Part shown: one piece after another, positions 47,287 to 55,715 of the stretch | Layout: each line of letters begins with the position of its first letter | How positions within the stretch are numbered: position 1 is the first letter of the stretch | Assembly (NCBI GenBank): GCA_963663605.2 | Contig: CAXXVF010000002.1 | Coordinates: 1,984,001-2,048,000, forward strand | DNA from: Sporobacter sp963663605 | Lineage (GTDB): Bacteria; Bacillota; Clostridia; Oscillospirales; Oscillospiraceae | Direction of reading: 5' to 3' | Length of the DNA stretch: 64,000 nucleotides | The notes under the pieces: generated by a model | Told to the model about the DNA's origin: nothing | The model's input: only the letters and a program-made list of their open reading frames with translations | Databases searched by the model: none | Made by a program: the position numbers and the translations under genes

Positions 47287-48129
47287 TCATAATCCTAGAA
47301 GCTGCCGCGCCTCTTCAGCTGTAGCAACCTCGCATCCGAATTCCTCAATGATACGTCTGGCTCGCACAACGAACAGCATGTTGCTCACGGCTAGGATACC
47401 CTTTTTGTACAGGACATTGTCCTCCATGCCGACGCGGATATTCCCGCCCATCGCAACCGCCGCATACAGGATCTCCATAGCGCCCGCGCCGACGCCGAAC
47501 GCCGACCAGGTCGAGCCCGGCGCAACCGCGTCCATTGTTTCTTTCATGAACACGAGGTTTTTCACCGACGCTTTGATTCCGCCGGCCACGCCCATACAGA
47601 ACTGGAAATGACACGGCGTTTTCAATATCCCCTTCTTGATGTAATGCCCGGCATTGTAGATCATGCCCGGGTCGAACACCTCGATCTCCGGCTTGACGCC
47701 CGCTTCCTGCATCATCATGCCAAGCTTTTCGAGAAACTGCGGGTTGTTCTCAAAGACGGCGTTGTGCTGCCAGTTCATCGTCCCGCAGTCATACGACGCC
47801 ATTTCGGGCTTCAATTCGTAAAATGGCCGCAGCCGGTCCTCCTCCTTCAGATTCACGCCGCCCGAGGTCGTGATATTGAGGATGATGTCGCAGTCCTTAT
47901 GCGCCCGGACCAGCCGGACCGTCTCCTCGAACTTCTCAAAGACCATCGCCGCCTTGCCCGCGTCGTCGCGGCAGTGGATGTGCGCGACCGCAGCGCCTTC
48001 TTTCCAGCAGTTGTAGATCTCTTCGGCGATCTCATGCGGCTCGATGGGCACGTTGGGCGTGTTCTCCTTCGTCGGCCACGCGCCTGTTGTTGCAACGGTA
48101 ATTATACGCTTATTTTTCAGTGCTTCCAT
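47287..48129 (-). CDS. BKACE-family lyase, probable triacetate acetoacetate-lyase
   Basis: 280 aa from ATG 48129 (a longer frame starts inside the previous gene). Beta-keto acid cleavage enzymes are Zn-dependent TIM barrels that split a beta-keto acid with an acyl-CoA. The zinc motif is H50-x-H52 in AHIHCRDD, and the family's TTGAWP start is present. In the phloroglucinol route a BKACE member converts 3,5-dioxohexanoate plus acetyl-CoA to acetoacetate and acetoacetyl-CoA. Here it is the last gene of an operon holding every other enzyme of that route, which is the main reason for the assignment. Eleven bases separate it from the cyclase gene. Confidence 0.82.
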   Translation of the reverse strand: MEALKNKRIITVATTGAWPTKENTPNVPIEPHEIAEEIYNCWKEGAAVAHIHCRDDAGKAAMVFEKFEETVRLVRAHKDCDIILNITTSGGVNLKEEDRLRPFYELKPEMASYDCGTMNWQHNAVFENNPQFLEKLGMMMQEAGVKPEIEVFDPGMIYNAGHYIKKGILKTPCHFQFCMGVAGGIKASVKNLVFMKETMDAVAPGSTWSAFGVGAGAMEILYAAVAMGGNIRVGMEDNVLYKKGILAVSNMLFVVRARRIIEEFGCEVATAEEARQLLGL

Positions 48130-48139
48130 ACCGGCAACC

Positions 48140-49078
48140 TCAGATACAGCCGCCGTAGGTGTAGGTCCGGTCGGGCACATCATTCAGGTCGTCCTCGTCG
48201 ATCTCGGCCACGCAGCGCGCCATAGAACCGTCGCCCATGTACCAACGCAGCGGGAAGCAGTAGAAACGGAACCGCTTGCCCGACACCTTATCCAGATCGC
48301 CGCCCAGATTCTCGACGCCGACAATGCCGTGGCCCAGCATCTGCTTATGGCAGGGTTCCCATGTGCCCCAGCAGCCGATCGCTTCCAGATCGCCGAATTT
48401 TTCGTCGTAAGCTTTCTTACCGTGGATTTCTATGTACAATTCCTTATCGAATTCGGCATATGCTTCTTCACCGAACAATTCGATGTACTCTTCAGTAATC
48501 GGCTTTCCGGACGCTCCTACCAGGTTCATACGGGTCATGCCATTGTTGCCCATTGCGGTGTGGAGTGGGTGATCCAACGCCTGACTGTCCATAGCCACGC
48601 ACTTGACCTTGTGCTCAACGAACCATTTCCCCGCCTCGACGCCGGTACCGCAGGAATAATGATAATATTCTTTGCTGTCATCAAATTTCCGGTGCATGCC
48701 CGTATTCAGGCAAAGGATCATGCCCTCCAGCTCTCCCGGTTTGATGCCGACTTTTTCACACGCGGCCTCAAGGTGTTTCGGTCCGATCAGTCCCCAGCGC
48801 TCGATTTCGATCGGCAGGCAGACGGCGTCGCCCGTGTAAGCGTCAACGGGCATCTCATGGGTATAGCGGGCTCTTTTGCCGTCAAACTCGATTTCCATAA
48901 CGTGACGCGGCGCGTCGCAATGCGTACCTGTATGCTGAACGCATGTAATCTTCTGCGTCAGCACGCCACCTTTGGCCATAGTGTGGTTATTATCAATCAC
49001 CGGTTTGTCAAAATACGGCCAGCGGGGAATTTCCGCGCTGAACGGATGTGTCAGATCAATAAATACTTTCTTGCCCAT
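48140..49078 (-). CDS. Cyclase-family hydrolase, probable dihydrophloroglucinol cyclohydrolase
   Basis: 312 aa, longer than the two short paralogues at 40236-41660. Metal motif HTGTHCDAPRH (H49, H53, D55, H59). Expected reaction: hydrolytic ring opening of dihydrophloroglucinol to 3-hydroxy-5-oxohexanoate. The extra length is mostly in the C-terminal half (about 190-270, with GCWGTWEPCHKQMLGHG). ATG with GGAGGAAC upstream. Between the dehydrogenase and lyase genes of the same pathway. The family is clear; the substrate is inferred from operon context. Confidence 0.83.
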   Translation of the reverse strand: MGKKVFIDLTHPFSAEIPRWPYFDKPVIDNNHTMAKGGVLTQKITCVQHTGTHCDAPRHVMEIEFDGKRARYTHEMPVDAYTGDAVCLPIEIERWGLIGPKHLEAACEKVGIKPGELEGMILCLNTGMHRKFDDSKEYYHYSCGTGVEAGKWFVEHKVKCVAMDSQALDHPLHTAMGNNGMTRMNLVGASGKPITEEYIELFGEEAYAEFDKELYIEIHGKKAYDEKFGDLEAIGCWGTWEPCHKQMLGHGIVGVENLGGDLDKVSGKRFRFYCFPLRWYMGDGSMARCVAEIDEDDLNDVPDRTYTYGGCI

Positions 49079-49102
49079 TGTAAGTTCCTCCAGTTATATA
49101 TG

Positions 49103-50044
49103 TTATGTTTCTGATTTTTTTCTGTAAAGCGCTTTAATCAAATATAGGTTGAGAGCGTCCCGAACTTCCTGCATTTCTTCAGCTGTCCAGCTTTTAAACC
49201 CTTTTCCCGTCTTGAAGCCAATCGCGCCGTTTTCTTTAAGCTCATTGAGCAGCCCGGAGGGCCGCTCGGATGATTCGAGGTGCGGGAGGATGTAGTCATG
49301 GATGTTATACGTTAGGTCCAAGCCTACCATATCCGCGTTTTCTAAGGGTCCAAGCTGCGGCAGCCGGAGGCCGAAGGAGTTCTTGACCGCTTCGTCCACT
49401 GTCTCCGCGTCCGCAATGCCGTTTTCAACAATCGATATAGCTTCCCGCCACAAGGCGTGCTGCATCCGGTTTGCGATAAAGCCGGGCACGTCTTTCCGGC
49501 ACAGGACAGGCTTTTTGCCCGCCGACTTTAAAAGCGCCATCACCGTCCGGGCTGTCTCGTCGCTCGTGGCGTCGGACTTCACGACCTCTACGAGCGGGAT
49601 CAGATGCGCCGGGTTCCAGAAATGGGTGCCGACAAACCGCTCGCGGTGCTTAAGCTCCGCGCTGATCTCCGACGGACTCATGACGGAGGTGTTCGTGCAG
49701 AATATGGCGTCTGTAGTGCAGACCGACTCCAGCTTTTTAAATATCTCCCGCTTGACCGCCATATCCTCGAAAACGGCTTCGATGACGATATCCGAATCTT
49801 TTACGAGCCTGCTGTTCATATCCGTCGTAAAGACAATGCGCTCCAGCCGGTCCTCAAGCTCTGATGCGGTGATGACCCCATGATCTACAAGCTGCCGGCA
49901 GTTGTTGCGGATGCCCGACCAGACATCCTGGGAGACAATATCGTAAACGACAACGGAAAGGCCAGGATTCGCCGTCAGAACAAAAGCGATATTCTTTCCC
50001 ATCATCCCGCCGCCGGCGACGAGAACATTTTTAATTGTTTTCAT
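49103..50044 (-). CDS. 3-hydroxyacyl-CoA dehydrogenase-fold enzyme, probable 3-hydroxy-5-oxohexanoate dehydrogenase
   Basis: 313 aa, NAD-binding N-terminal domain VLVAGGGMMGKNIAF and the HAD C-terminal domain (DVPGFIANRMQHAL, FGLRLPQLGPLENADMVGLD). The catalytic His is in THFWNPAHLIPLVEVV. In the known phloroglucinol pathway a free-acid dehydrogenase of this fold oxidises 3-hydroxy-5-oxohexanoate to triacetate. The free-acid rather than CoA-thioester substrate is inferred from the operon. ATG 12 bases after the SDR stop. Confidence 0.83.
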   Translation of the reverse strand: MKTIKNVLVAGGGMMGKNIAFVLTANPGLSVVVYDIVSQDVWSGIRNNCRQLVDHGVITASELEDRLERIVFTTDMNSRLVKDSDIVIEAVFEDMAVKREIFKKLESVCTTDAIFCTNTSVMSPSEISAELKHRERFVGTHFWNPAHLIPLVEVVKSDATSDETARTVMALLKSAGKKPVLCRKDVPGFIANRMQHALWREAISIVENGIADAETVDEAVKNSFGLRLPQLGPLENADMVGLDLTYNIHDYILPHLESSERPSGLLNELKENGAIGFKTGKGFKSWTAEEMQEVRDALNLYLIKALYRKKSET

Positions 50045-50056
50045 TGGAAAGCGCCG

Positions 50057-50848
50057 TCAACACGCCCAGTAGCCGCCCGTGGCGTCATAATTGCCGCCCG
50101 TCAGGAAATCCGACGCCGGGGAAGCCAGGAACGTGGCCAGACCGATGAAATCCTGCACCTCGCCGAGCCGCCCGATAGGCAGCCGTTTGAGGAAGTTCTG
50201 ATAGACAGCCGACTCCGGGTCGAACATCCATTCCGTCAGATTGGAACGGAACACCGTCGGGTTAATCGTATTGACGTTAATGCGGTACGGCGCCAGATCG
50301 CTGGCCATGGACTGGATCATCAGGTCACAGCCGCCCTTGGAGGCGCAGTACCCCGTATAGCCCTTCATGCCCATTTTGCTCCGCGCCGAGGAGGTGACGA
50401 CCATCTTGCCGCCCTTTTCCTGCGCAACCATCTGCTCAGCAGCGGCCTTGCACACAACATAGACGCTTTTGAGATCCGCATCCATGATCTTCTGCCAGTC
50501 CTCAGCGCTCTGCTCAAGAATACCCTTCGGCGCATTGAAGCCGTGGCAGACGGTGAGTATATTCAGTTCGCCATAAGTTTCAACCACGAATTTGATTACC
50601 TTTTTAATATCTGCTGCTACAGCGGGATCCGCATCCATGGCAACACAGTCAATGCCCTCGGCCTTGAATTCGGTCACAAGCATTGCAAGCTTTTCCATGT
50701 TCCGAGCTGTCATAACCACCTTGGCACCCTGATAGCCGTATGCCTTGGCGACGGCCCCGCCCAGCGCGCCTGTGGCGCCAGTCACGAGCGCGACCTTGCC
50801 TGAAATGCTGAACATGCCCTGTGCAAAACCTTTTTCAACTTTAATCAT
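50057..50848 (-). CDS. Short-chain dehydrogenase/reductase, probable phloroglucinol reductase
   Basis: 263 aa from the ATG at 50848, preceded by AAGGTG; the longer frame overlaps the cupin. Cofactor motif TGATGALGGAVA, catalytic Ser in TSSARSKMG and Tyr/Lys in YCASK. Phloroglucinol reductase is an NADPH-dependent SDR that dearomatises the ring to dihydrophloroglucinol. The C-terminal TGGNYDATGGYWAC is Gly- and aromatic-rich. Assigned from family plus operon position between transhydroxylase and ring-opening genes. Confidence 0.82.
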   Translation of the reverse strand: MIKVEKGFAQGMFSISGKVALVTGATGALGGAVAKAYGYQGAKVVMTARNMEKLAMLVTEFKAEGIDCVAMDADPAVAADIKKVIKFVVETYGELNILTVCHGFNAPKGILEQSAEDWQKIMDADLKSVYVVCKAAAEQMVAQEKGGKMVVTSSARSKMGMKGYTGYCASKGGCDLMIQSMASDLAPYRINVNTINPTVFRSNLTEWMFDPESAVYQNFLKRLPIGRLGEVQDFIGLATFLASPASDFLTGGNYDATGGYWAC

Positions 50849-50858
50849 GTTTTCACCT

Positions 50859-51206
50859 TCAATTCGGATAGTTGATAACGACAAGCATAGCGGCCGGCTT
50901 GTTCGTCGCATTAACGAAGGCGCGTCCTTCGTAGGGCTTGAAAGAAATCGATTCACCTGCGTGAATATCATAGACGTTTTTATCCTTGTCGGTCACCCGA
51001 ATCGCACCCTCGAGGACATAGTAAAATTTCTCCAGCGGATTATCCTCGTAGCCATATTCCGCGCCGCCGCCCGGAAGAAGGGTGGAGTGTCCGACCCAGA
51101 ATTTTTCCGCGCCCGTCTCCTCCTTGCCATGGATACGCATTGCCGCCATCTTGTAATGTCCCGGTGCGTCATATGGTTTCAGTTCTTCCAGCGTTCGCTT
51201 GACCAT
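50859..51206 (-). CDS. Small cupin-domain protein
   Basis: 115 aa, single cupin barrel (FYYVLEGAIRVTDKDKN, then IHAGESISFKP). The first cupin motif lacks the usual HxH pair, so metal binding is doubtful. It lies between the flavoprotein and SDR genes of the phloroglucinol operon. It may bind a pathway intermediate or act as an isomerase/sensor; no known pathway step needs it. Confidence 0.78.
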   Translation of the reverse strand: MVKRTLEELKPYDAPGHYKMAAMRIHGKEETGAEKFWVGHSTLLPGGGAEYGYEDNPLEKFYYVLEGAIRVTDKDKNVYDIHAGESISFKPYEGRAFVNATNKPAAMLVVINYPN

Positions 51207-51259
51207 GTAATCACGACCTATTCATTTAGTTTAGTTAAACCGCCCTGTTAAAACATACA

Positions 51260-51814
51260 TCAGATCGCCAAGGCCTTACCGGCTTCATATGCGCGGATCA
51301 TTAAGTCTTTATTGCGTTCAGCGCTCTCCGGGTCATTGCCGTTCGTACATACAATGTTTCCCGTCAAATTAAAGCCCAGCGAAGGAAATAATGCGGCCGT
51401 ATATTCGAAATATGAATCAAAAGTGTGCGGGTCATCCAGGCCCTGGGAATATACGGTCAGAATTTTCTTTTCACCAAACCTCGGTTTAGCTTGCGTATCC
51501 ATCAAAGGGAACAGCCTGTCATAAAGATTCTTAACCGGCCCGGTCATTTGCATCATGTATATTGGCGAGCCTATGACAATAGAATGGGCCGTCTTTATCT
51601 TCTGAAGCGCTTCGTGAAGATCATCTTTGATAATGCAGTCATCATGCAGCCTGCAATAGAAACAGCTTTGACAGGCCATGAATTTCATCTTGAATAAAGT
51701 ATATGTTTTTACCACGCCGCCGTTATCCTGCACACCTCTTGATACTGCATTCAGTAATGTTGCAATATTGCCGTCCATGCGTGGGCTTCCGTTAAATATA
51801 ATGACTTCTTTCAT
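51260..51814 (-). CDS. Iron-sulfur flavoprotein (NADPH-dependent FMN reductase family)
   Basis: 184 aa, flavodoxin-like fold. FMN loop FNGSPRMDGN at the N-terminus and the compact cluster motif CQSCFYCRLHDDC (Cx2Cx2Cx5C), as in Isf-type iron-sulfur flavoproteins, then IVIGSPIYM. It could carry low-potential electrons for the operon. It has no assigned step in the published pathway as I know it. Confidence 0.83.
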   Translation of the reverse strand: MKEVIIFNGSPRMDGNIATLLNAVSRGVQDNGGVVKTYTLFKMKFMACQSCFYCRLHDDCIIKDDLHEALQKIKTAHSIVIGSPIYMMQMTGPVKNLYDRLFPLMDTQAKPRFGEKKILTVYSQGLDDPHTFDSYFEYTAALFPSLGFNLTGNIVCTNGNDPESAERNKDLMIRAYEAGKALAI

Positions 51815-51862
51815 AAAACTTTTCCTTTTTGCCCGGTTTCAAATTCAAAATTGGGACAATCC

Positions 51863-51911
51863 GGAATATAGGAAGAGTTTGCATCCTTAAACGCAAATCT
51901 TCCTATATTCC
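51863..51911 (-). repeat. Long hairpin between transhydroxylase beta and flavoprotein genes
   Basis: ggaatataggaagagtttgc (51863-51882) is nearly the complement of 51893-51911, with one bulged base and a 10-base loop. No T-run. Probably a processing or attenuation hairpin separating the abundant transhydroxylase from later genes. Confidence 0.65.
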
Positions 51912-51933
51912 AGGAATCGAGCGATTTGGTGCG

Positions 51934-52761
51934 TTACAGCTTTATAAATCCTAAATTCACGGATTCGTCGGAAACCGTAACTTCGCAGTTAGATTTCTTT
52001 CCGGCGGCGTCTATATCGAGGGTGTATAAGCCGTTGTCAAGTCCATCAAATTTGAATTCTCCGAAGAAATTGGTCTTCTGCGTTCCGACCTCTTTGCCAT
52101 TGAGTGTCAGCGTCGCCGTCGCGTTTTCGAAGCACTCTCCGTCAACAAGCACACCTGCGGTAACATAGTTCTTGGTAAACTTGTAAAGGTTCTTATAGAG
52201 AACATGCGGTTTCGTGCCGAGCTCCGCCTTATATGCGCAGAGGCCTTCAGCCGAAATGATCTTTTCCATCTCGGCGGGCTCCATGGTGAAAAACTGGATT
52301 GAGCCGGTCGGGCAGGTATGGGCGCATCGGGGAATACCCGGGACCCATTCCTTGTCGTCGATTAGATGCGCGCACATGGTACATTTCTGCGGAACGCCCA
52401 ATTCCTCGTTCCAGTATATCGCGCCATATGGGCAGGATTTAACCAAAGCTTCATTTCCTTTGGCTTTTTCCATGTCGATCATGACAATACCGTCTGGACG
52501 TCGTGTCACCGCGCCGTTGCCGGCCTCAATACAGGGCGCATTTTCGCAGTGCTGGCAGGGCATGGGGAGGTATGCGACGTCGTTTCTGGGGTACTGTCCG
52601 CGCTCACGGCGTTCGATATTCATCCAGCGGTGCCCGTGGCGGGGCTGCGGCGCAGTATATCCGGGCCAGTCGTTGTAAACATGCTCATCCTTACAGGACA
52701 TAAAACAGTCGTTGCAGTCATGACATTTAGCAACATCTATTACCATATACCGTTGTTTCAT
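51934..52761 (-). CDS. athS: Pyrogallol-phloroglucinol transhydroxylase, beta (iron-sulfur) subunit
   Basis: 275 aa, the length of the Pelobacter acidigallici beta subunit. The start MKQRYMVIDVAKCHDC and the block CENAPC..GNGAV match what I remember of that protein. Twelve cluster cysteines remain: C13/16/19/23, C69/72/77, C110, C127/130 and C146/150. The fourth group is replaced by KAKGNEA, as in true transhydroxylase with three [4Fe-4S] clusters. The C-terminal beta domain (NFFGEFKFDGLDNG) is present. GGAGGAG precedes the ATG. The gene symbol follows the Pelobacter naming from memory. Confidence 0.9.
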   Translation of the reverse strand: MKQRYMVIDVAKCHDCNDCFMSCKDEHVYNDWPGYTAPQPRHGHRWMNIERRERGQYPRNDVAYLPMPCQHCENAPCIEAGNGAVTRRPDGIVMIDMEKAKGNEALVKSCPYGAIYWNEELGVPQKCTMCAHLIDDKEWVPGIPRCAHTCPTGSIQFFTMEPAEMEKIISAEGLCAYKAELGTKPHVLYKNLYKFTKNYVTAGVLVDGECFENATATLTLNGKEVGTQKTNFFGEFKFDGLDNGLYTLDIDAAGKKSNCEVTVSDESVNLGFIKL

Positions 52762-52804
52762 TTATAACTCCTCCGAATCAATTAGGTTCTGCTGTTGTTC
52801 GTGA

Positions 52805-55405
52805 TTAATTGACCATTTCATAAATTCCGCCGTCCCATTTCTCGATTTCAACCAGCATACCGTTGGGCGCCATACCGCAGGCATACTTGGACATAAACTG
52901 ATCCGGAGAAAGAATGTTGATACAACCGGCCCGGTCGGCGGACCAGCCTGGTTTCCCAAGCGGATTGTAATCGGCACAGGACTCGTAGGAATGCGCAACA
53001 CCGGGTTGTACGCGCTCACCGACCTGGGCGGAGAGAATTACGCTGCCGCGGTCGTTATATGCGCGGACCAGATCGCCATCCTTGATGCCCCGGGCTTCAG
53101 CGTCCTTGGAGTTCATGCGGATGATCCAGTAATAGTGACCGTCGACCAGTACGCGGTGGTCCTTAATGTCGTTCATAAAACTATCCTTGCCGTCGCCCAT
53201 GGTGTGGAAGCTGAATTTCGGATGCGGCGCGATTACGCCGATCGGGTATTTCTTGAAGAGTGGACTGTGATGGCTCTCGAACGCCGGGACATAAGTGTGC
53301 ATTGCCGGACGGCCCTCATCGACAAAACCCTGTTCCTCAAAATTCTTGATGCTTGTCGCGATGAACTCAACCTTGCCGGTTCTTGTCTGCAGGCCCTTCA
53401 ATCCAACGGTATTCGCCGGATGCGGACCCCAGTCAGGTGTATCTTTTACACGGTCTTCGGCAAACCAGCGCAGCGCCACGGCCTTTTTGAGATTCGGGTT
53501 GACAGGAACAATGTAATAGCCCTTTTTCTTGAATTCCTCAAATGTCATTGCCTTGGGCATATCGGTCGCATTATAGTACTGCTCGATCCATGCGAGCTCA
53601 TCCTTGCCTTCGGTAAAGATCGGGCCAAACCCCATCTTATTGGCGAACATCTCAAAAATCTGATAATCCGATTTACTTTCGCCAAGCGGTTCGATGCATT
53701 TCATCTGGAACGTAATGACCCGGTGATTGCACTGTGTAAAGGTATCGGGAATGTACCCGGAGCAACTGGCAAATTCAGAGATATCCCAGCGTTCAAAATT
53801 CGTGCAGGCCGGAAGAATGATATCCGCGAACTGAACCTCACCCTCAAACCAGATGGATTGGCTCACAACGAATTCCAGATTCTCTGCGTGGTACATCCTG
53901 GCATAACGGTTTGTCGCCGTCATTGTTCCAATATGCGGTCCGCCGTATTTCCAGAACATTTTGACCGGAGCATATCCCGGCGCGGGATACTGATACTGAT
54001 GCATCTGGTGCTGAAGGTCGGTGCCGCAGAAGCCTCTGCCGCTCCACTCTACCTTACCGTCCATGATGCATTCCGGAATCCTCAGACGCGGTATGTGTGA
54101 GCCCGCGGCGGTATTTGTTCTGGAGGCAGTTGGGAAGCTGGTCTTGCCGTCGAACATTCTCCAGGCAAATTTAAAGCCCCCTGCGGAGTTTTCGCAGTCA
54201 CCGGAAATTCCGCCCTCAGCATAACCGGGGAAGAAGAAATCCGTATCAACGGGCGTACCCTGTGTCGTAGACCAGATGTTCGAGCCGGGCTTGCCCATCC
54301 CCTGCATGGTCGCCAGCGCGATCATGCCGCGGGACCATTCAATGCCGTGGGGGGCGCGGCAAGCGCCGCCCCAGCCGCCGAGACCGCCGGCCGCCAGGTA
54401 AGTTTTCCGCTTTGCCCATTCGCGTGCGAGCGCCCGGATCTCACAGGCCGGGACGCCGGATTCCTGCTCCGCCCACTCACATGTCTTGGGCAGTCCGTCC
54501 GTTTTACCAAGCACATAATCGGCCCATTCATCAAATCCGTGTGTATGGGTCGCGACATATTCCTTGTCGTAGGTGCCTTCCGTGAGCCATGTGTAAGCAA
54601 TAGCAAAGGAAAGCGCATGATCGGTCCCGATCCGCGGTGCCATCCATTTATCGCCGTACATCCCGGCGGTATGATTATAGAAGGGATCGATGAACACCAT
54701 CTTAACGCCGAGCTCTTTCAGCCACTGCCGGCGGATCGTTGACTCATACGCGGCATATATGCCGTTGTTGACTTCAGGATCGGAAGACCAGAAAACAATC
54801 ATCTCAGCGTGCTTCAAGCCGTCTTCAAGCAGACCGTATTGTTCCGGATTCCCGAGACGCCAGCTAAAGCCCCACATGTGCATGCCGCCCCAATGCCAGC
54901 CTTCCCAGCTGTCCGGGTTATGATCTGCATATGTAAAGCCCATCAGATTCATAAAACGGAAAAAGGTGCTGTGTCTGTAGCCGACGTTGCCCCACATGTG
55001 ATGGGAGCTGGGCTCGGCGAAAATCGCGGAAGGCCCATATTCACGCTTAATTCTGTTAACTTCGTTTGTTACGATTTCGGCAGCTTCTTCCCAGCTGATA
55101 CGCTCGTAACCGGAAATGCCTCGGTTTTGAATGTTCCTGTCGCCGTTGGGATCAAAATCCACACGTTTCATCGGATATAAATTTCTCTTGTCTGAATAGA
55201 TCATCGACTTAAATCCGGCGGTGTAAGGTGTGATCGTTGTCTTGCGCGGCGGCGAGAATTTGCGGCCTCTCGCCTCAATTTCCCAGGAAGCTGCGTCGGT
55301 TTTGTCAAGATCCATGGGGGTGATCCTGACAATCTTACCGTCTTTGACGTAAACGAAAACCGGACCTCCGGTTGATGAATTCGTCATACGTTCAGTTTTA
55401 CCCAT
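52805..55405 (-). CDS. athL: Pyrogallol-phloroglucinol transhydroxylase, alpha (molybdenum) subunit
   Basis: 866 aa from ATG 55405, chosen because AAAGGAG lies eight bases before it inside a longer GTG frame. Cytoplasmic bis-MGD enzyme converting pyrogallol to phloroglucinol (EC 1.97.1.2). The active-site residues of the Pelobacter enzyme are all found: His in SSHHMWGN, Asp and the Mo-ligand Ser in NPDSWEG, Tyr in FPGYAEGG. Long stretches (GYRHSTFFRFMNLMGFTYA, GGLGGWGGACRA) match that enzyme from memory. No N-terminal cluster motif, as expected. First gene of the phloroglucinol operon, divergent from a LysR gene. Confidence 0.92.
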   Translation of the reverse strand: MGKTERMTNSSTGGPVFVYVKDGKIVRITPMDLDKTDAASWEIEARGRKFSPPRKTTITPYTAGFKSMIYSDKRNLYPMKRVDFDPNGDRNIQNRGISGYERISWEEAAEIVTNEVNRIKREYGPSAIFAEPSSHHMWGNVGYRHSTFFRFMNLMGFTYADHNPDSWEGWHWGGMHMWGFSWRLGNPEQYGLLEDGLKHAEMIVFWSSDPEVNNGIYAAYESTIRRQWLKELGVKMVFIDPFYNHTAGMYGDKWMAPRIGTDHALSFAIAYTWLTEGTYDKEYVATHTHGFDEWADYVLGKTDGLPKTCEWAEQESGVPACEIRALAREWAKRKTYLAAGGLGGWGGACRAPHGIEWSRGMIALATMQGMGKPGSNIWSTTQGTPVDTDFFFPGYAEGGISGDCENSAGGFKFAWRMFDGKTSFPTASRTNTAAGSHIPRLRIPECIMDGKVEWSGRGFCGTDLQHQMHQYQYPAPGYAPVKMFWKYGGPHIGTMTATNRYARMYHAENLEFVVSQSIWFEGEVQFADIILPACTNFERWDISEFASCSGYIPDTFTQCNHRVITFQMKCIEPLGESKSDYQIFEMFANKMGFGPIFTEGKDELAWIEQYYNATDMPKAMTFEEFKKKGYYIVPVNPNLKKAVALRWFAEDRVKDTPDWGPHPANTVGLKGLQTRTGKVEFIATSIKNFEEQGFVDEGRPAMHTYVPAFESHHSPLFKKYPIGVIAPHPKFSFHTMGDGKDSFMNDIKDHRVLVDGHYYWIIRMNSKDAEARGIKDGDLVRAYNDRGSVILSAQVGERVQPGVAHSYESCADYNPLGKPGWSADRAGCINILSPDQFMSKYACGMAPNGMLVEIEKWDGGIYEMVN

Positions 55406-55715
55406 CTTCTTCTCTCCTTTTCGTGTCACGTTATTGTTTGGGGCCTTATTTTTAGGGGTATTATTAGATTTTATTATAACAATATCATTTTTTGTGATAT
55501 TATATTAGCAAGTATAAACAGAAATTACAAGAGATTATTTTAAAAAAAACGACAAATTCATTAATTGATTATCATTTATATTAAACAAACCATAAGCATA
55601 TCTTATTAATAATTTTTGGCGGAGTTTGCAAAATATCTTCGCAATAAGATTGCTAATATTAATAATTAGGATATAATAATAACGATTCAAGATAATATAA
55701 CGATTGAGGAGAAAA
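55406..55715. promoter_or_regulatory. Divergent LysR/transhydroxylase control region
   Basis: 310 AT-rich bases between divergently transcribed genes, the standard arrangement for a LysR regulator and its target operon. Several T-N11-A type half-sites are possible, e.g. around ataattaggatataat near 55660, but none can be singled out by eye. Confidence 0.5.

Noticed and set aside
47608..50803. Long plus-strand frames opposite the phloroglucinol operon (up to 356 aa)
   Set aside because: They mirror GC-rich codon third positions of real minus-strand genes, have no ribosome binding sites and no family features.
52991..54100. 369-aa plus-strand frame opposite the transhydroxylase alpha gene
   Set aside because: Shadow of a strongly conserved enzyme gene; no family features.
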